NCBI GenBank assembly: GCA_947502495.1
Contig: CANNAC010000001.1
Coordinates: forward strand, 987,220 to 1,051,219
Length of the DNA stretch: 64,000 nt
DNA from: an uncultured Flavobacteriaceae bacterium
GTDB lineage: Bacteria; Bacteroidota; Bacteroidia; Flavobacteriales; Flavobacteriaceae
Direction: 5' to 3'
The notes below the pieces were generated by a model. The model did no database searches. It was not told the origin of the DNA and was given only the letters and a program-made list of their open reading frames with translations. Made by a program: the position numbers and the translations under genes. Below are positions 34,784 to 43,937 of this stretch, piece by piece. Positions within the stretch are counted from its first letter, which is position 1, and each line of letters begins with the position of its first letter.

Positions 34784-35582
34784 TAAAACAAACATACTAA
34801 TTAACCAAGAGTTGTCCATTCAAATAAGTTTGAATGGACTTTCTTTTTGTATACTGCAAAGAGATACAAATACTATTAGTTATTTAAAGCATTTTGAGGG
34901 AACTCAAAAACAAACCCCATTTCAAGTATTAGACGAGTTAAAAAAAATATTTAAAAACACCGTAGAGCTACAAAGCGATTTTAGAGCGATACACGTTGTT
35001 TATATCAACGAACTAGCTACACTTGTACCCAAACCTCTATTTAACGAAGATGCCATTGCAGACTACTTAAAATTTAATTCTAAGATTCTGCAAACCGATT
35101 TTATTGCACATGATACGATTGCAATAAACGATAGTGTAAATGTTTATGTGCCTTATATGAACATTAACAACTATTTATACGAAAGGTTTGGTACCTTTGC
35201 ATACAAGCATTTTTCTACTATTTTATTGGAAGAAATTTTACAAACTGAAAAACATGCAGAAGACAAAAAAATGTATGTGCATGTAAATAAAACGCATTTT
35301 GAAATTGTAGTTACAAATACCGGAAACTTAACATTATATAATACTTTTACGTATACCACAAAGGAAGATTTTATATACTATATTCTCTTTACAGCAGAAC
35401 AACTACAACTGAATCCAGAGACACTAAAACTAGTACTTTTAGGATCTATTGTTGAAAATGATGTACTGTACAACATGGTATTTAAGTATATACGGCATAT
35501 ACAATTTGGGAAACCAAACACCAATTACCTAGTAGCACAAGAAACAAAACATTCTAATTATATTTTAAAGCATAGCTTTTAA
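34767..35582 (+). CDS. DUF3822 family protein
   Basis: 271 aa from the ATG at 34767 (an in-frame GTG seven codons upstream is less likely). It matches the Bacteroidota DUF3822 proteins encoded next to rsmD. The two-lobed alternation of strands and helices (LSIQISLNGLSFCIL; KKMYVHVNKTHFEIVV) recalls actin/hexokinase-type ATPase folds, but no nucleotide motif is certain. It overlaps rsmD by one base (TAATG). Confidence 0.83.
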   Translation: MATASNKTNILINQELSIQISLNGLSFCILQRDTNTISYLKHFEGTQKQTPFQVLDELKKIFKNTVELQSDFRAIHVVYINELATLVPKPLFNEDAIADYLKFNSKILQTDFIAHDTIAINDSVNVYVPYMNINNYLYERFGTFAYKHFSTILLEEILQTEKHAEDKKMYVHVNKTHFEIVVTNTGNLTLYNTFTYTTKEDFIYYILFTAEQLQLNPETLKLVLLGSIVENDVLYNMVFKYIRHIQFGKPNTNYLVAQETKHSNYILKHSF

Positions 35583-36130
35583 TGCGAATAATTTCAGGAA
35601 AATACAAAGGCAGAAGAATAACTGCACCAAAAAAACTACCTATTAGACCAACAACTGATATGGCTAAGGAATCTTTATTCAACATCTTAAATAACCAATA
35701 TTATTTTGAGGATGTATCGGTATTAGATTTGTTTAGTGGAAGCGGAAACATAAGCTATGAATTTGCTTCTAGAGGAACCAAAGACATTACAAGTGTAGAT
35801 GCTCATTTTGGTTGTATTAAGTTTATAAATGAAACTGCGGAAGCTTTTGATATGGAAATACAAACCATAAAAAGTGATGTATTTACCTATTTGGCAAAAA
35901 CGAAGACAAAACATACTATTGTTTTTGCAGATCCACCTTATGATTTCCCTGTCGAAAAATTCTCTAAAATTCCGGAATTAATTTTTCAAAACGAGTTATT
36001 AGAAGACGAAGGTTTGCTTATTATAGAACACTCGAAACATACCGATTTATCTCATTTACAAAACTATTCACATTCTAAAAGTTATGGTGGAAATATGTTT
36101 AGTTTTTTTGAAAATGCAAACGTAGAATAA
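35582..36130 (+). CDS. rsmD: 16S rRNA (guanine966-N2)-methyltransferase
   Basis: 182 aa Rossmann methyltransferase. N-terminal IISGKYKGRRI and RPTTDMAKESLFNIL are RsmD signatures; SAM-binding LDLFSGSGNISYE (about residues 48-60) and catalytic DPPY (117-120) are present. It methylates G966 of 16S rRNA in the small subunit. Last gene of the three-gene operon; the start codon overlaps the upstream stop. Confidence 0.95.
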   Translation: MRIISGKYKGRRITAPKKLPIRPTTDMAKESLFNILNNQYYFEDVSVLDLFSGSGNISYEFASRGTKDITSVDAHFGCIKFINETAEAFDMEIQTIKSDVFTYLAKTKTKHTIVFADPPYDFPVEKFSKIPELIFQNELLEDEGLLIIEHSKHTDLSHLQNYSHSKSYGGNMFSFFENANVE

Positions 36131-36323
36131 AATTATAATGTAATTATTTTCCTACGTAAATACACTGAAATTTAGCGACCTATGCTTTTAGCATTAGCCT
36201 TTTTATTATCTTGCAGTTGCTAACAAACAAAACCATAAAGTATTAAAATATTTTGAGAATCTATCCAAAGTTACTTCTTTAGGATATAAGTTATTCCTCC
36301 CAAGGAATAGTTGATTTTATAGC

Positions 36324-36357
36324 AAAAAACAATGCCCTTTACTCACGTAAAGGGCAT
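36324..36357 (-). terminator. Terminator of rnpB
   Basis: On the minus strand ATGCCCTTTA and TAAAGGGCAT pair around CGTGAG, then TGTTTTTT follows. It lies just beyond the rnpB 3' end. Confidence 0.9.
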
Positions 36358-36363
36358 GTTTGA

Positions 36364-36679
36364 TTAAGTAAATCTATAAGCCGAATTTTGTACATTTTTC
36401 TAAAAAGAAAAAGCCCTTATCATTTATCTACGTGCATTGTTACCAATACACTTTAGCTGCCTACCCTCTAACATCGCGCGTGTACGCTCAAACATTAGTT
36501 TACATGACATTGCACCACATAGAGTTTACCTGGTTTCACTACAGCATTACCTGTACATACTTTCTGTTGCACTTTTCCTAATCTCACGACTGGTGGCTGT
36601 TAACCACTATGTTACACTATGGTGTTCGGACTTTCCTCTAAATTAATAAATTAAAATAGCGATAAGGCGAATTACTTGC
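36364..36679 (-). ncRNA. rnpB: RNase P RNA (bacterial type A)
   Basis: On the minus strand the RNA contains the conserved 5' block GAGGAAAGTCCGAACACC, the CR-II/III segment ACAGAAAGTATGTACAGG, GTGAAACCAGGTAAACTC, and the 3' block ATTCGGCTTATAGAT. The ends AAGTAA and TTACTT pair as P1. It is the catalytic RNA that matures tRNA 5' ends. Ends are estimated from P1 pairing and may be off by a few bases. A protein-coding frame on the opposite strand here (36437-36646) is spurious. Confidence 0.95.
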
Positions 36680-36681
36680 TA

Positions 36682-36714
36682 CAAAACTACAACAAACAAT
36701 TTTATGTTTTTCAA
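36682..36714 (-). promoter_or_regulatory. Promoter of rnpB
   Basis: On the minus strand TTG (36714-36712), 22 bases, TAGTTTTG (36689-36682). This matches the Bacteroidota consensus and ends a few bases before the predicted RNA 5' end. Confidence 0.7.
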
Positions 36715-36766
36715 GGAAAAGCACTTTTATTTTAGAAGTTTACTTACTGTTTAAGTACACTGGGCT

Positions 36767-37111
36767 TTAATCAAAAGTTGGAAAAAAGTAAAGAAATGGA
36801 TAAAAGAATGTCACAGCACAATAAAGAAATGATCCCAATACATAAAGTCCAAATCTATATTTAAAAAATTTTACTTCACTACTATAATAATACAAATTAA
36901 TAATTTCAATTAAAATGCCACTTGAATAAAGAATATTTGCGAGGATAGCCCAAATTAAAATTCCTATTATTTCTATAATTCCAAAAAAGTAAGGAGATAC
37001 TACAATCAAGGATAATAATCCAGATAGACCAACGACAATATTAAAAATAATTCGTTTTTTTTCCCACCAAAATATTGTTTCGTTCAGAAGATTCCAATCT
37101 ATTTTTTTCAT
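36767..37111 (-). CDS. Small membrane protein, 114 aa
   Basis: Three hydrophobic segments (IIFNIVVGLSGLLSLIVV; GIIEIIGILIWAILANILY; FGLYVLGSFLYCAVTFF) and a short polar N-terminus. No family recognised. It is the first of the run of minus-strand accessory genes next to rnpB and may be a recently acquired cassette. Real coding status is supported by the membrane pattern only. Confidence 0.6.
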   Translation of the reverse strand: MKKIDWNLLNETIFWWEKKRIIFNIVVGLSGLLSLIVVSPYFFGIIEIIGILIWAILANILYSSGILIEIINLYYYSSEVKFFKYRFGLYVLGSFLYCAVTFFYPFLYFFPTFD

Positions 37112-37152
37112 GCATTCTTTATTTTACTATCGTTTTTTTATTACTATACACG

Positions 37153-37530
37153 CTATGAAAGATTAGAAATTATAGCTTTTAAGGTTCTTAATACCACGGA
37201 AAAAACAATTATTATTACCGATAATTTATAGGTGTAACTTTCTTTTTTGTCCTTATATGTGGCGATATGAAAAAAATAAGGTAAAAATATCATCAAAAAA
37301 GGAGCGACAAAAATTCGACTTAAACTTTGGTTCACTCCTCGATATATTAAATAAAGAATTCCAAAAAGCAGAAGTGAAATAATAAATCCAAGGATGAAGT
37401 CCTTATTTTTAATTTTATTATGTCTCCAAAATTTGATCACTTTAATAAGTGAGTCGATGAAAACAGCTAAAATTAGACAAAAATATAGTAATCCAGGTAC
37501 AGCAAAATATAATGGTAGTAATTTTATCAT
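37153..37530 (-). CDS. Small membrane protein, 125 aa
   Basis: Four hydrophobic segments with short basic loops; the C-terminus ends IIISNLS. No recognised family. Same strand and 41 bases from the neighbouring membrane protein, so the two may form one cassette. Function unknown. Confidence 0.6.
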   Translation of the reverse strand: MIKLLPLYFAVPGLLYFCLILAVFIDSLIKVIKFWRHNKIKNKDFILGFIISLLLFGILYLIYRGVNQSLSRIFVAPFLMIFLPYFFHIATYKDKKESYTYKLSVIIIVFSVVLRTLKAIISNLS

Positions 37531-37618
37531 TAGTATAAAAAGGTCGATTTTTAAATTAATTACAACGTGTAATTAAGCAATAAATTTAGCATTATTTTTA
37601 TACCATCTTGTGCTTTCG

Positions 37619-38941
37619 CTATTTCTTATTATAAAACTTTCCATTTTTAATGACCATAAAGAGGTCATCCATATGATCTATATTTTCTACCGGATTCGAA
37701 TTTAAAAAAAGTAAATTCGCTTTTTTACCAACCTCAATCGTTCCTTGATTTTTAAGAATTCCGGTGGCTTGAGCCGAATTTTTAGTAGCAGCTATAAGAG
37801 CTTCTAAAGGAGTAAAACCTGCTTCACTAACTAATAGTTTCATCTCATATTGCACAAATGTTACTTGGTCAGAGTCGCTACCTGCAGCCACTTTTACGCC
37901 CGCATTTTTTGCATCTCTAGTTATTCTTTTAGCCATTTCATACCTCCAATGCGCATGCTCTGTACCTTGATAAGACTCATAAACGGATAGTGTTGCATCG
38001 AGCACCACATCATATTGTTTCATTAGCTCAAAGATGGCATTTAGTTTAAGTTTACTGTATTCTTCCTCCCAAAATTCAGGTAACTTTTCTAAGGCATCCG
38101 CTCCTTTCCAACGTGTAGGAATATCCGTTTTTTCATGATAAGTTTGATTCACAAGCATATCTGAATGAGAAATAGAAATCACACCTGAAGACACCACGTC
38201 TACAGGCAAAGTAGGTATTAAAGATGCGTGAGACCATACCGGAATGTCCTGTTTCTTTCCTTCTGCAACAATTGTTTTAATCTGTTGATTGGTTAATATA
38301 GCATATAGCTTTATGCCTTGTGCACCGGTTCCTTTTGCTTGAGCAACATCTAAAAGAATGTTAGAATTATCATCAATAGCTTTCATGTAAGGCATTTGTC
38401 CGCTTACACCACCTTGTGCGGTAGCCAGCGTTCTTGGATCTGTAAAAAACTTAGAACCTGCCATTAATGAAGAGTAATAGATATTTGGTGCCACGATATC
38501 ACCAACTAATGCATTTCTAGCTAGACTAGACAAAGCTCTCGTATCACCAGCCATATCTCGAACCGAAGTAATACCTGTTAATAGCATTTCTTTAAGTACT
38601 TTTTCGGCATTATCTCTTCTTTCTTCTGTTGGGTTTGTTGCAAAATGAACGTGAGAATCAATTAAACCTGGAACTACAAATTTCCCTTTTAATTTTAGGG
38701 ATTGTATTGTATCATTAGGTTTATAATTTTTGGATGGTACAATCGCCGAAATTTCATCCTTGTTGATTATTATGGTATAATCATACCGTATTTCCTTTGT
38801 GTTTACGTCTATAATATTGACATTTTGCAAAGCATACGAGCTAAAATGAAATTGAGCGCTTACTGTTGTGGTTGTCAATACGAATAAAAGTACGCTGGAT
38901 AAAACTAGTCTTAAGTTCATTTTTGTGAAGAATTGTATCAT
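37619..38941 (-). CDS. Secreted amidohydrolase (imidazolonepropionase-like)
   Basis: 440 aa with a signal peptide (LRLVLSSVLLFVLTTTTVSAQ); a second ATG at 38920 gives a more normal signal and may be the start. Amidohydrolase metal-site residues are visible: HVHF after the first strand, Lys in GAQGIKLYA, His in VWSHAS, His in ISISHSDML and Asp in AAGSDSDQ. Related enzymes hydrolyse dipeptides or cyclic amides in the periplasm. It has a much broader family than the cassette-like neighbours, but lies within the same minus-strand run. Confidence 0.88.
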   Translation of the reverse strand: MIQFFTKMNLRLVLSSVLLFVLTTTTVSAQFHFSSYALQNVNIIDVNTKEIRYDYTIIINKDEISAIVPSKNYKPNDTIQSLKLKGKFVVPGLIDSHVHFATNPTEERRDNAEKVLKEMLLTGITSVRDMAGDTRALSSLARNALVGDIVAPNIYYSSLMAGSKFFTDPRTLATAQGGVSGQMPYMKAIDDNSNILLDVAQAKGTGAQGIKLYAILTNQQIKTIVAEGKKQDIPVWSHASLIPTLPVDVVSSGVISISHSDMLVNQTYHEKTDIPTRWKGADALEKLPEFWEEEYSKLKLNAIFELMKQYDVVLDATLSVYESYQGTEHAHWRYEMAKRITRDAKNAGVKVAAGSDSDQVTFVQYEMKLLVSEAGFTPLEALIAATKNSAQATGILKNQGTIEVGKKANLLFLNSNPVENIDHMDDLFMVIKNGKFYNKK

Positions 38942-39013
38942 TGGTTAGTAGCTCTGCTCCTGCTGAAGCAAATGATGTTTATATACGAATAGTACCGTTT
39001 TGTGTACACGGAT

Positions 39014-39913
39014 TTAATCCATTTTCACCGTTCGGAAAAGTCCGTTTAAATACTCTTGATTTTTTGAATATTCATAATAATTCTTTTCCATTAGAATGGA
39101 GCTCAAAGTAAGATTTTCGGCTTCCGTTTTTGTTTTTCTTTTCTGATTTAAGCATTGATGATGATAAATCAATGTTTTGTAAAATCGATTGATAAAATAA
39201 TTCTTATAACTTTCAACTTCTTTATCTTTCTCTATTTGCATTTCAAAATCAGCAAATCCAAAACTTAAATACTTGTAATATTCTTGTCCGTTAAACTTCG
39301 GATATTTATCAATACTAGCTTTTGCTTTTTTGTAATTAGGTGGTTTAACAACATTCATATATCCCCAAATTTGATAGTAGCATAAATTCATTGCAGACAA
39401 AAAGAATATTCCTTTTTCGGTGTCGTCTACAAGATTGTAATTGTCTATTATAAAATTTGTATCTGACAGATTAAATGGTTGGTTTTTGTTACCAATTCCT
39501 GCAAAAACCATACTGTAATAATTTTCAATTAATTCGTAACGACGAACATTTTTAGTTCTCCAATCCGATAAAAGTTCGCTATTATCTTTGGGTTCTTTTT
39601 GTCGGACATTTGCATTAACTTTCATTATTAAATACAGGTTTAACAAGGTCTGCTCGTCTGGTAATTTGAGGAAAACTTCTGAAGTTAGCTTGTTTTTCGG
39701 ACTTATACACTCTCGTATAAATAGTTTCGTTTTTTCAAGTTCTGATGTGCTTATCGCGTCCATCTTTTTAAAAACCAATTCATTTGGATTGTTTTGAAAA
39801 TTATAATTTCTATATATTTTTCCAAGTTCAATGATTCCATGATCCAATTCGGATGCGAATGTAATTTGGATGCTACCTATTAATAAAAGAAGTAAGGTTA
39901 TTTTTTTGTTCAT
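39014..39913 (-). CDS. Secreted hypothetical protein, 299 aa
   Basis: Signal peptide (KKITLLLLLIGSIQITFASE), then a largely helical protein with several Tyr-rich segments (YYSMVFAGIGN; GQEYYKYLSFG). No family or catalytic motif recognised. It is followed in the chromosome by a palindromic element (39935-40092), as expected for a cassette. Confidence 0.68.
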   Translation of the reverse strand: MNKKITLLLLLIGSIQITFASELDHGIIELGKIYRNYNFQNNPNELVFKKMDAISTSELEKTKLFIRECISPKNKLTSEVFLKLPDEQTLLNLYLIMKVNANVRQKEPKDNSELLSDWRTKNVRRYELIENYYSMVFAGIGNKNQPFNLSDTNFIIDNYNLVDDTEKGIFFLSAMNLCYYQIWGYMNVVKPPNYKKAKASIDKYPKFNGQEYYKYLSFGFADFEMQIEKDKEVESYKNYFINRFYKTLIYHHQCLNQKRKTKTEAENLTLSSILMEKNYYEYSKNQEYLNGLFRTVKMD

Positions 39914-39934
39914 AGGTTTCTTTATCTATTTCAA

Positions 39935-40092
39935 AACGTGTTCGCGTATGCTTAGCACCGAGTTTAAGCACCTAATTTAGCAAATAAAAATGGAACTTGT
40001 CTGCATACCGGCATATAGAAAATTTATGAGCGTTTGGTCTAAAGACAAATGATTACTACTTGCCAATTTGCTAATAGCAACAGCGGCATATA
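39935..40092. repeat. Cassette-boundary palindromic element E1
   Basis: Core at 39946-39985 reads GTATGCTTAGCACCGAGTTT then AAGCACCTAATTTAGCAAAT. It shares GTATG.TTAG and TAATTTAGCAAA with elements E3-E5. The rest is diverged. It lies between the 299-aa gene and a decayed gene. Confidence 0.6.
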
Positions 40093-40093
40093 A

Positions 40094-40285
40094 TTAATCA
40101 ACGCTAGCAATTTTGAATACCGCATTCGGGTTGGCTGGTATTTTATTTTCTCTATTCTTATAACCTACTGAATACCATTTGGATTCTTCATTACCTTCAT
40201 CAACATAGACAATTATTCCATCGAAACCATAATCCATGGGTTTTTCCACTTATTCTTTAACGTTATCAGGAAGGCCATCATTCAA
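40094..40285 (-). pseudogene. Decayed gene remnant
   Basis: On the minus strand ATVFLNDGLPDNVKE, an in-frame TAA, then VEKPMDYGFDGIIVYVDEGN and onward to FKIASVD-stop read as one protein in one frame. Another TAA lies in frame before ATVFLN. The downstream part from the ATG at 40237 could still encode 47 aa. The continuous sense across the stop suggests a gene killed by a nonsense change and 5' loss. Family not recognised. Confidence 0.6.
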
Positions 40286-40390
40286 GAAAACGGTAGCATG
40301 TTACCCAATAAAATTAAATACCTCATAAAAAAGTAGGCAACTGGGCGCGAGATACATTTTATTAAGTAACCGTGAAGTTACTTGGAATCG

Positions 40391-41053
40391 TTATGCCAAA
40401 CCAAAGTAAATACAAACTAAAGCAATGGTGTCAAAAAAACCATGTACCGCAACAATAAACCATAAATCATATTTACGCAAATAGAATATCAGGGCTAAGA
40501 GTGCTCCTACAATCCCTGTAACAATTTGTCCTGTAATTCCTTGTTGACTATGCATAAAACCAAAGAAACAAGCAAATAGGATAATATTAAGTACAATACT
40601 GACTTTGCTTTCTCCAAAGAATTTTACAAACTGTCGCATAAAATAACCGCGAAAGATAATTTCTTCTCCAAATGCAGTAGCACTCCACATTAATAATAAG
40701 GCAATTAAACAAGTAGGGAGATTTCCTCTCAATGGATCAAAATTTGAATAATCTATAGGTGCTCCTGTGAGTTTTGTAATTTCAGGAACCAATACAAATA
40801 CATAAAAAGCAAAGAGTCCTAGTGCAACTAACGGAGCAAGTATGAAGATACTTTTGAATGTGAATTTTTCACGTTGAAATCCAAGTGCTAAAAATGGTTT
40901 TTCTTTGTACTCTATATAATTCGCTATAATGATTATTATAGAAATAATGATGTTTTCTATGTAACTAATTTGTATTGGTCCAAACCATATAAAGCAGATG
41001 ATTGCAAAGGTAATTACTGGAATTAATGTTTGTTGTAAGTTGATTTTGTTCAT
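40391..41053 (-). CDS. CPBP-family intramembrane glutamic endopeptidase
   Basis: 220 aa membrane protein with about six segments. The family motifs are EEIIFRG (Glu130, Glu131, Arg135), FGFMHSQQG and VAVHGFFD, the residues that form the intramembrane active site of Abi/CaaX-type proteases. In bacteria these proteins often give self-immunity to bacteriocins or act in membrane stress. It precedes no obvious substrate gene. Part of the cassette-like run. Confidence 0.9.
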   Translation of the reverse strand: MNKINLQQTLIPVITFAIICFIWFGPIQISYIENIIISIIIIIANYIEYKEKPFLALGFQREKFTFKSIFILAPLVALGLFAFYVFVLVPEITKLTGAPIDYSNFDPLRGNLPTCLIALLLMWSATAFGEEIIFRGYFMRQFVKFFGESKVSIVLNIILFACFFGFMHSQQGITGQIVTGIVGALLALIFYLRKYDLWFIVAVHGFFDTIALVCIYFGLA

Positions 41054-41178
41054 TGTTTTTGAGTTTTAATTTCTAAGCGAAATAATGAACAAATCCGCTA
41101 ACAATCCCTTTAAATACGTATGTCTTTACTGAGTGGTCCTAAATTTATACCTGAATAGTCGATAATATTTGGCATCTT

Positions 41179-42015
41179 TTATTGAAACCAACTCATAAAT
41201 GCTTTTCTCTTGTAACGACTGATATTGATTTCGGCAATCGCATCGTTTACAATCGATTTTTTTAGCCTAATACGCAACTTGCCATTTTCAATTTTTTCAA
41301 TTTGGTTTACAGCATCTTTGTGAATGATAATTTGCCGATTGGCTCTAAAAAATAATTGATCGTTTATTTTTTCTTCGAGTTCGTTTAATGTAAAATCGGT
41401 ATTAATTGTTGTGCCATCACTTTGAAGCGTATACACAATTTTATTTTCGCTGTAAAAGCATGCAATATTTTCATAGGTAAGCTTCGTTATTTTAGCACCA
41501 CTTTCAATTGTAATTTCAGCATCTTTTATCGATAACTTATATAAATTGTATATGTCTTGTGCATACCATAAACCTATAAGAATAAAACTCAATAATAGAG
41601 TAATTAGCAATCCAATTAATAAATAATAGAACTCTGTCTGTGCGCCTGCAACAATATTGAAAATAATATTTACAGGAAAATACATGATTGTAATATATCC
41701 AAGAGTAGAAGCCATATACCGTACGATAGTAATAATTTCTACTTGTTTAGAGAAATACTTTTTCTTGTAAAAATTAAAATTAAGATGCGCTATGATTCCA
41801 ATGAGAATACATAAAACAATAGAAGACAAAAAACCTTCTATAGGAAATCTATACGATTCACTATCTGGAAAACTATCACGAGAAGCTAAATGATTTACCA
41901 CTAAAGAGAAAATGGTCAATACAAATGCTTTCTGTAACCAATACCATGTAGAACTATGGATAAATTTGTCCCATATTGTTTGTACGGTATTTTTGTTTGA
42001 TGGTGTGGTACTCAT
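41179..42015 (-). CDS. Membrane-bound LytTR transcriptional regulator
   Basis: 278 aa. Four transmembrane segments (about residues 25-160) are followed by a C-terminal LytTR DNA-binding domain (about 175-275; YENIACFYSENKIVYTL, LFFRANRQIIIHKDAV, RYKRKAFMSWF). No receiver domain is present, so it may sense the membrane directly or through a partner. The CPBP protease gene is next downstream, which suggests a signalling-protease pair; that is inference. Confidence 0.88.
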   Translation of the reverse strand: MSTTPSNKNTVQTIWDKFIHSSTWYWLQKAFVLTIFSLVVNHLASRDSFPDSESYRFPIEGFLSSIVLCILIGIIAHLNFNFYKKKYFSKQVEIITIVRYMASTLGYITIMYFPVNIIFNIVAGAQTEFYYLLIGLLITLLLSFILIGLWYAQDIYNLYKLSIKDAEITIESGAKITKLTYENIACFYSENKIVYTLQSDGTTINTDFTLNELEEKINDQLFFRANRQIIIHKDAVNQIEKIENGKLRIRLKKSIVNDAIAEINISRYKRKAFMSWFQ

Positions 42016-42059
42016 TAATAAAAATCTCTTTTTTAGTCAACCTATTTCTGACGTTATTT

Positions 42060-42195
42060 TTTTACTATTTCAGCTAACGCTACGTATAAGGTTTGTGCGC
42101 TTTTGTATACGAGAATTTTCTGCTGGAAAATATGAAGCTAGCAAACAAAGCAACACCCAAACGATGGAACTAAAATAAGCAATGTTTTTTACACG
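42060..42195. repeat. Cassette-boundary element E2 (divergent)
   Basis: Ends GCTAACGCTACGTA and ACACGCTGTTATGCC are imperfect inverted copies. Inside is ATTTTCTGCTGGAAAAT. It lacks the core shared by E1 and E3-E5 but has the same layout between two accessory genes. Confidence 0.5.
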
Positions 42196-42198
42196 CTG

Positions 42199-42684
42199 TT
42201 ATGCCTCGTTTTTTTTCAGAGTTGTAATTCCGATTATTTCGCTCAATTTTTTCAGTCCGTTTTTTGAAATAATTCTAAATGCTAATTCCGTAAATATAAA
42301 CCGAAAAACGACTAAAGCCATTACCGTCGGAATTATCAATGAAATTATAATTTCTTTTTCCTTTGTGAATAATGCTATTACAAATCCGATGATTGGAAAT
42401 AAAAAAATTATCGATAACATTACTCGAAAAGCTTTGTGAATAGTAATTTCGAGAGTTCCGTTTTTAGACTCCAGTTTTCCATTCAAAACACAAAATGCTC
42501 CGCGTCCAGGTTTCGATGAGATTACTCTAAATCCCTTTTCATTTACTTTTCCAATAAATGCTTTTTTAGTCCATTCCGAAACAAGAGAATCAGTTATCAA
42601 CGTGTTTTGTTCTAATTCCGCCATTGCTTTTGGACCATCTTTGGACAGTTCAAATTCGTAATTATCAGTCGGAAATATTTTCAT
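42199..42684 (-). CDS. Hypothetical membrane protein, 161 aa
   Basis: A soluble N-terminal half (FELSKDGPKAMAELEQN) is followed by two transmembrane helices (FRVMLSIIFLFPIIGFVI and IISLIIPTVMALVVFRF) and a short basic tail. No family recognised. It lies between elements E2 and E3 and so looks like a single-gene cassette. Confidence 0.65.
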   Translation of the reverse strand: MKIFPTDNYEFELSKDGPKAMAELEQNTLITDSLVSEWTKKAFIGKVNEKGFRVISSKPGRGAFCVLNGKLESKNGTLEITIHKAFRVMLSIIFLFPIIGFVIALFTKEKEIIISLIIPTVMALVVFRFIFTELAFRIISKNGLKKLSEIIGITTLKKNEA

Positions 42685-42699
42685 TAATGTTCAATTTTC

Positions 42700-42846
42700 A
42701 AATGACACATAATGGTCTCGTGTATGATTAGTGCCGTGTTTAAGTAGCTAATTTAGTAAATAAAACGGGATATAAAATCCGCTAGGATTTTCCGAAGAAA
42801 AACGGATCTAGCAATTAATGAAATGATATACGTTGTTAGCAATAGT
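42700..42846. repeat. Cassette-boundary palindromic element E3
   Basis: Core 42722-42761 (GTATGATTAGTG, GTGTTTAAGTAG, CTAATTTAGTAAA), an inner GGATATAAAATCC...GGATTTTCC hairpin, then TAGCAATTAATGA and GATATACG with GTTAGC at the end. CGTGTATGATTAG at the left is a partial inverse of AATGATATACG at the right. Confidence 0.7.
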
Positions 42847-42849
42847 TAA

Positions 42850-43788
42850 TTATTCAACAAAACCTTTAATTTTTAAAGAATTCATTTTTTTGAGTTCAAA
42901 AAGTTCCTTTGGATAATTTCCATATAAAGTTTTTACTTTTCCATTACTAATCTCAAAGTAAGGTTCAGGATATTTTTCTTTAATGAAGTCTATATTTTCT
43001 TCATTGAATTCAAATTCAATAGGTTTTTCAAATTCAATTTTTCTAGGCTTTATATGAAAGGTTGAATCTACGTTATGATAATTTCTAGAATTATATGGTG
43101 AAGCCCATTTTCCTTCTATAGTTTTATATAAATCATGATACTGATATTTTACATGAATTAAATTTCCACAATATGCAGTGACGTATAATAAAACAGTATC
43201 ATATTCGTCATATCTTTTTCTCGAAGCATGGTCATAAGAAACAAATTTAATTGTGTCTTTCGGAAAATTCCCATACAGGTTTTCAAGAATTGCGTATTCA
43301 GCATCATACTTTGTATCCATGGATATCCTATCACAATACTTTATGTAATCTGAATAATCTACTTTAATTTTTTCACCAATAAAAACGTATAGTTCACTAG
43401 GTTTCTCCTCGCAAGGAATATATTCCTCACAAGGTTCAGGCTTTAGTTTAATTTCAATCTCTTCTTTCTTTAATAAGTCACTTACAAGGTTAGATTCTGT
43501 TATATGTTCCCAAGAACTGAAGTAAAGGGAATCAGTAAGTTTTACGTTTATTTCAAATTTCCCATTCTTGTCTGCTATTACTCTATAGTTCTCGTCGTAG
43601 AATACCTTTTCATATTCTGGGTATTTCAATTTTTCAGAGCTAATTATTTTATTTAAAGTATCATTTACAATAATTTCAATTTCTGGTCCTAATTTTTTTG
43701 AGTTTTTAACAAAGCCAATAATGCTTACTTTTTGGGCAAAAGTAACACTCATTACTAAAAGAAATAAGATGGTTAACTTTGTTTTCAT
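42850..43788 (-). CDS. Secreted hypothetical protein, 312 aa
   Basis: Signal peptide (KLTILFLLVMSVTFAQ). The first domain (about 18-110) reads like a carboxypeptidase-regulatory-type beta-sandwich (VSIIGFVKNSKKLGPEIEII ... GKFEINVKL). The second half is Tyr/Lys/Glu-rich with a Cys pair (CEEYIPC). No catalytic motif seen. It lies between elements E3 and E4, as a cassette would. Confidence 0.7.
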   Translation of the reverse strand: MKTKLTILFLLVMSVTFAQKVSIIGFVKNSKKLGPEIEIIVNDTLNKIISSEKLKYPEYEKVFYDENYRVIADKNGKFEINVKLTDSLYFSSWEHITESNLVSDLLKKEEIEIKLKPEPCEEYIPCEEKPSELYVFIGEKIKVDYSDYIKYCDRISMDTKYDAEYAILENLYGNFPKDTIKFVSYDHASRKRYDEYDTVLLYVTAYCGNLIHVKYQYHDLYKTIEGKWASPYNSRNYHNVDSTFHIKPRKIEFEKPIEFEFNEENIDFIKEKYPEPYFEISNGKVKTLYGNYPKELFELKKMNSLKIKGFVE

Positions 43789-43795
43789 AATTATT

Positions 43796-43935
43796 GCGCA
43801 ACGGATTTGAATATGATTAGTGGCGTGTTTAAGTAACTAATTTAGCAAAGAAAAACGAACCATAGAAAATTCCGAAGTAATTTTCCAAGTAGACGTGAAC
43901 CCAGCAATTAATGATACACGACGTTATGCAATGGT
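43796..43935. repeat. Cassette-boundary palindromic element E4
   Basis: Ends GCGCAAC and GTTATGC are near-inverse. The core at 43811-43849 matches E3 and E5 closely (ATATGATTAGTGGCGTGTTT, AAGTAACTAATTTAGCAAAG). Inside is GAAAATTCCGAAGTAATTTTC. CAGCAATTAATGA at the right matches E3. Confidence 0.72.
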
Positions 43936-43937
43936 TT

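Noticed and set aside
36437..36646. A 69-codon plus-strand reading frame.
   Set aside because: It overlaps rnpB on the opposite strand; the conserved RNA blocks explain the sequence.
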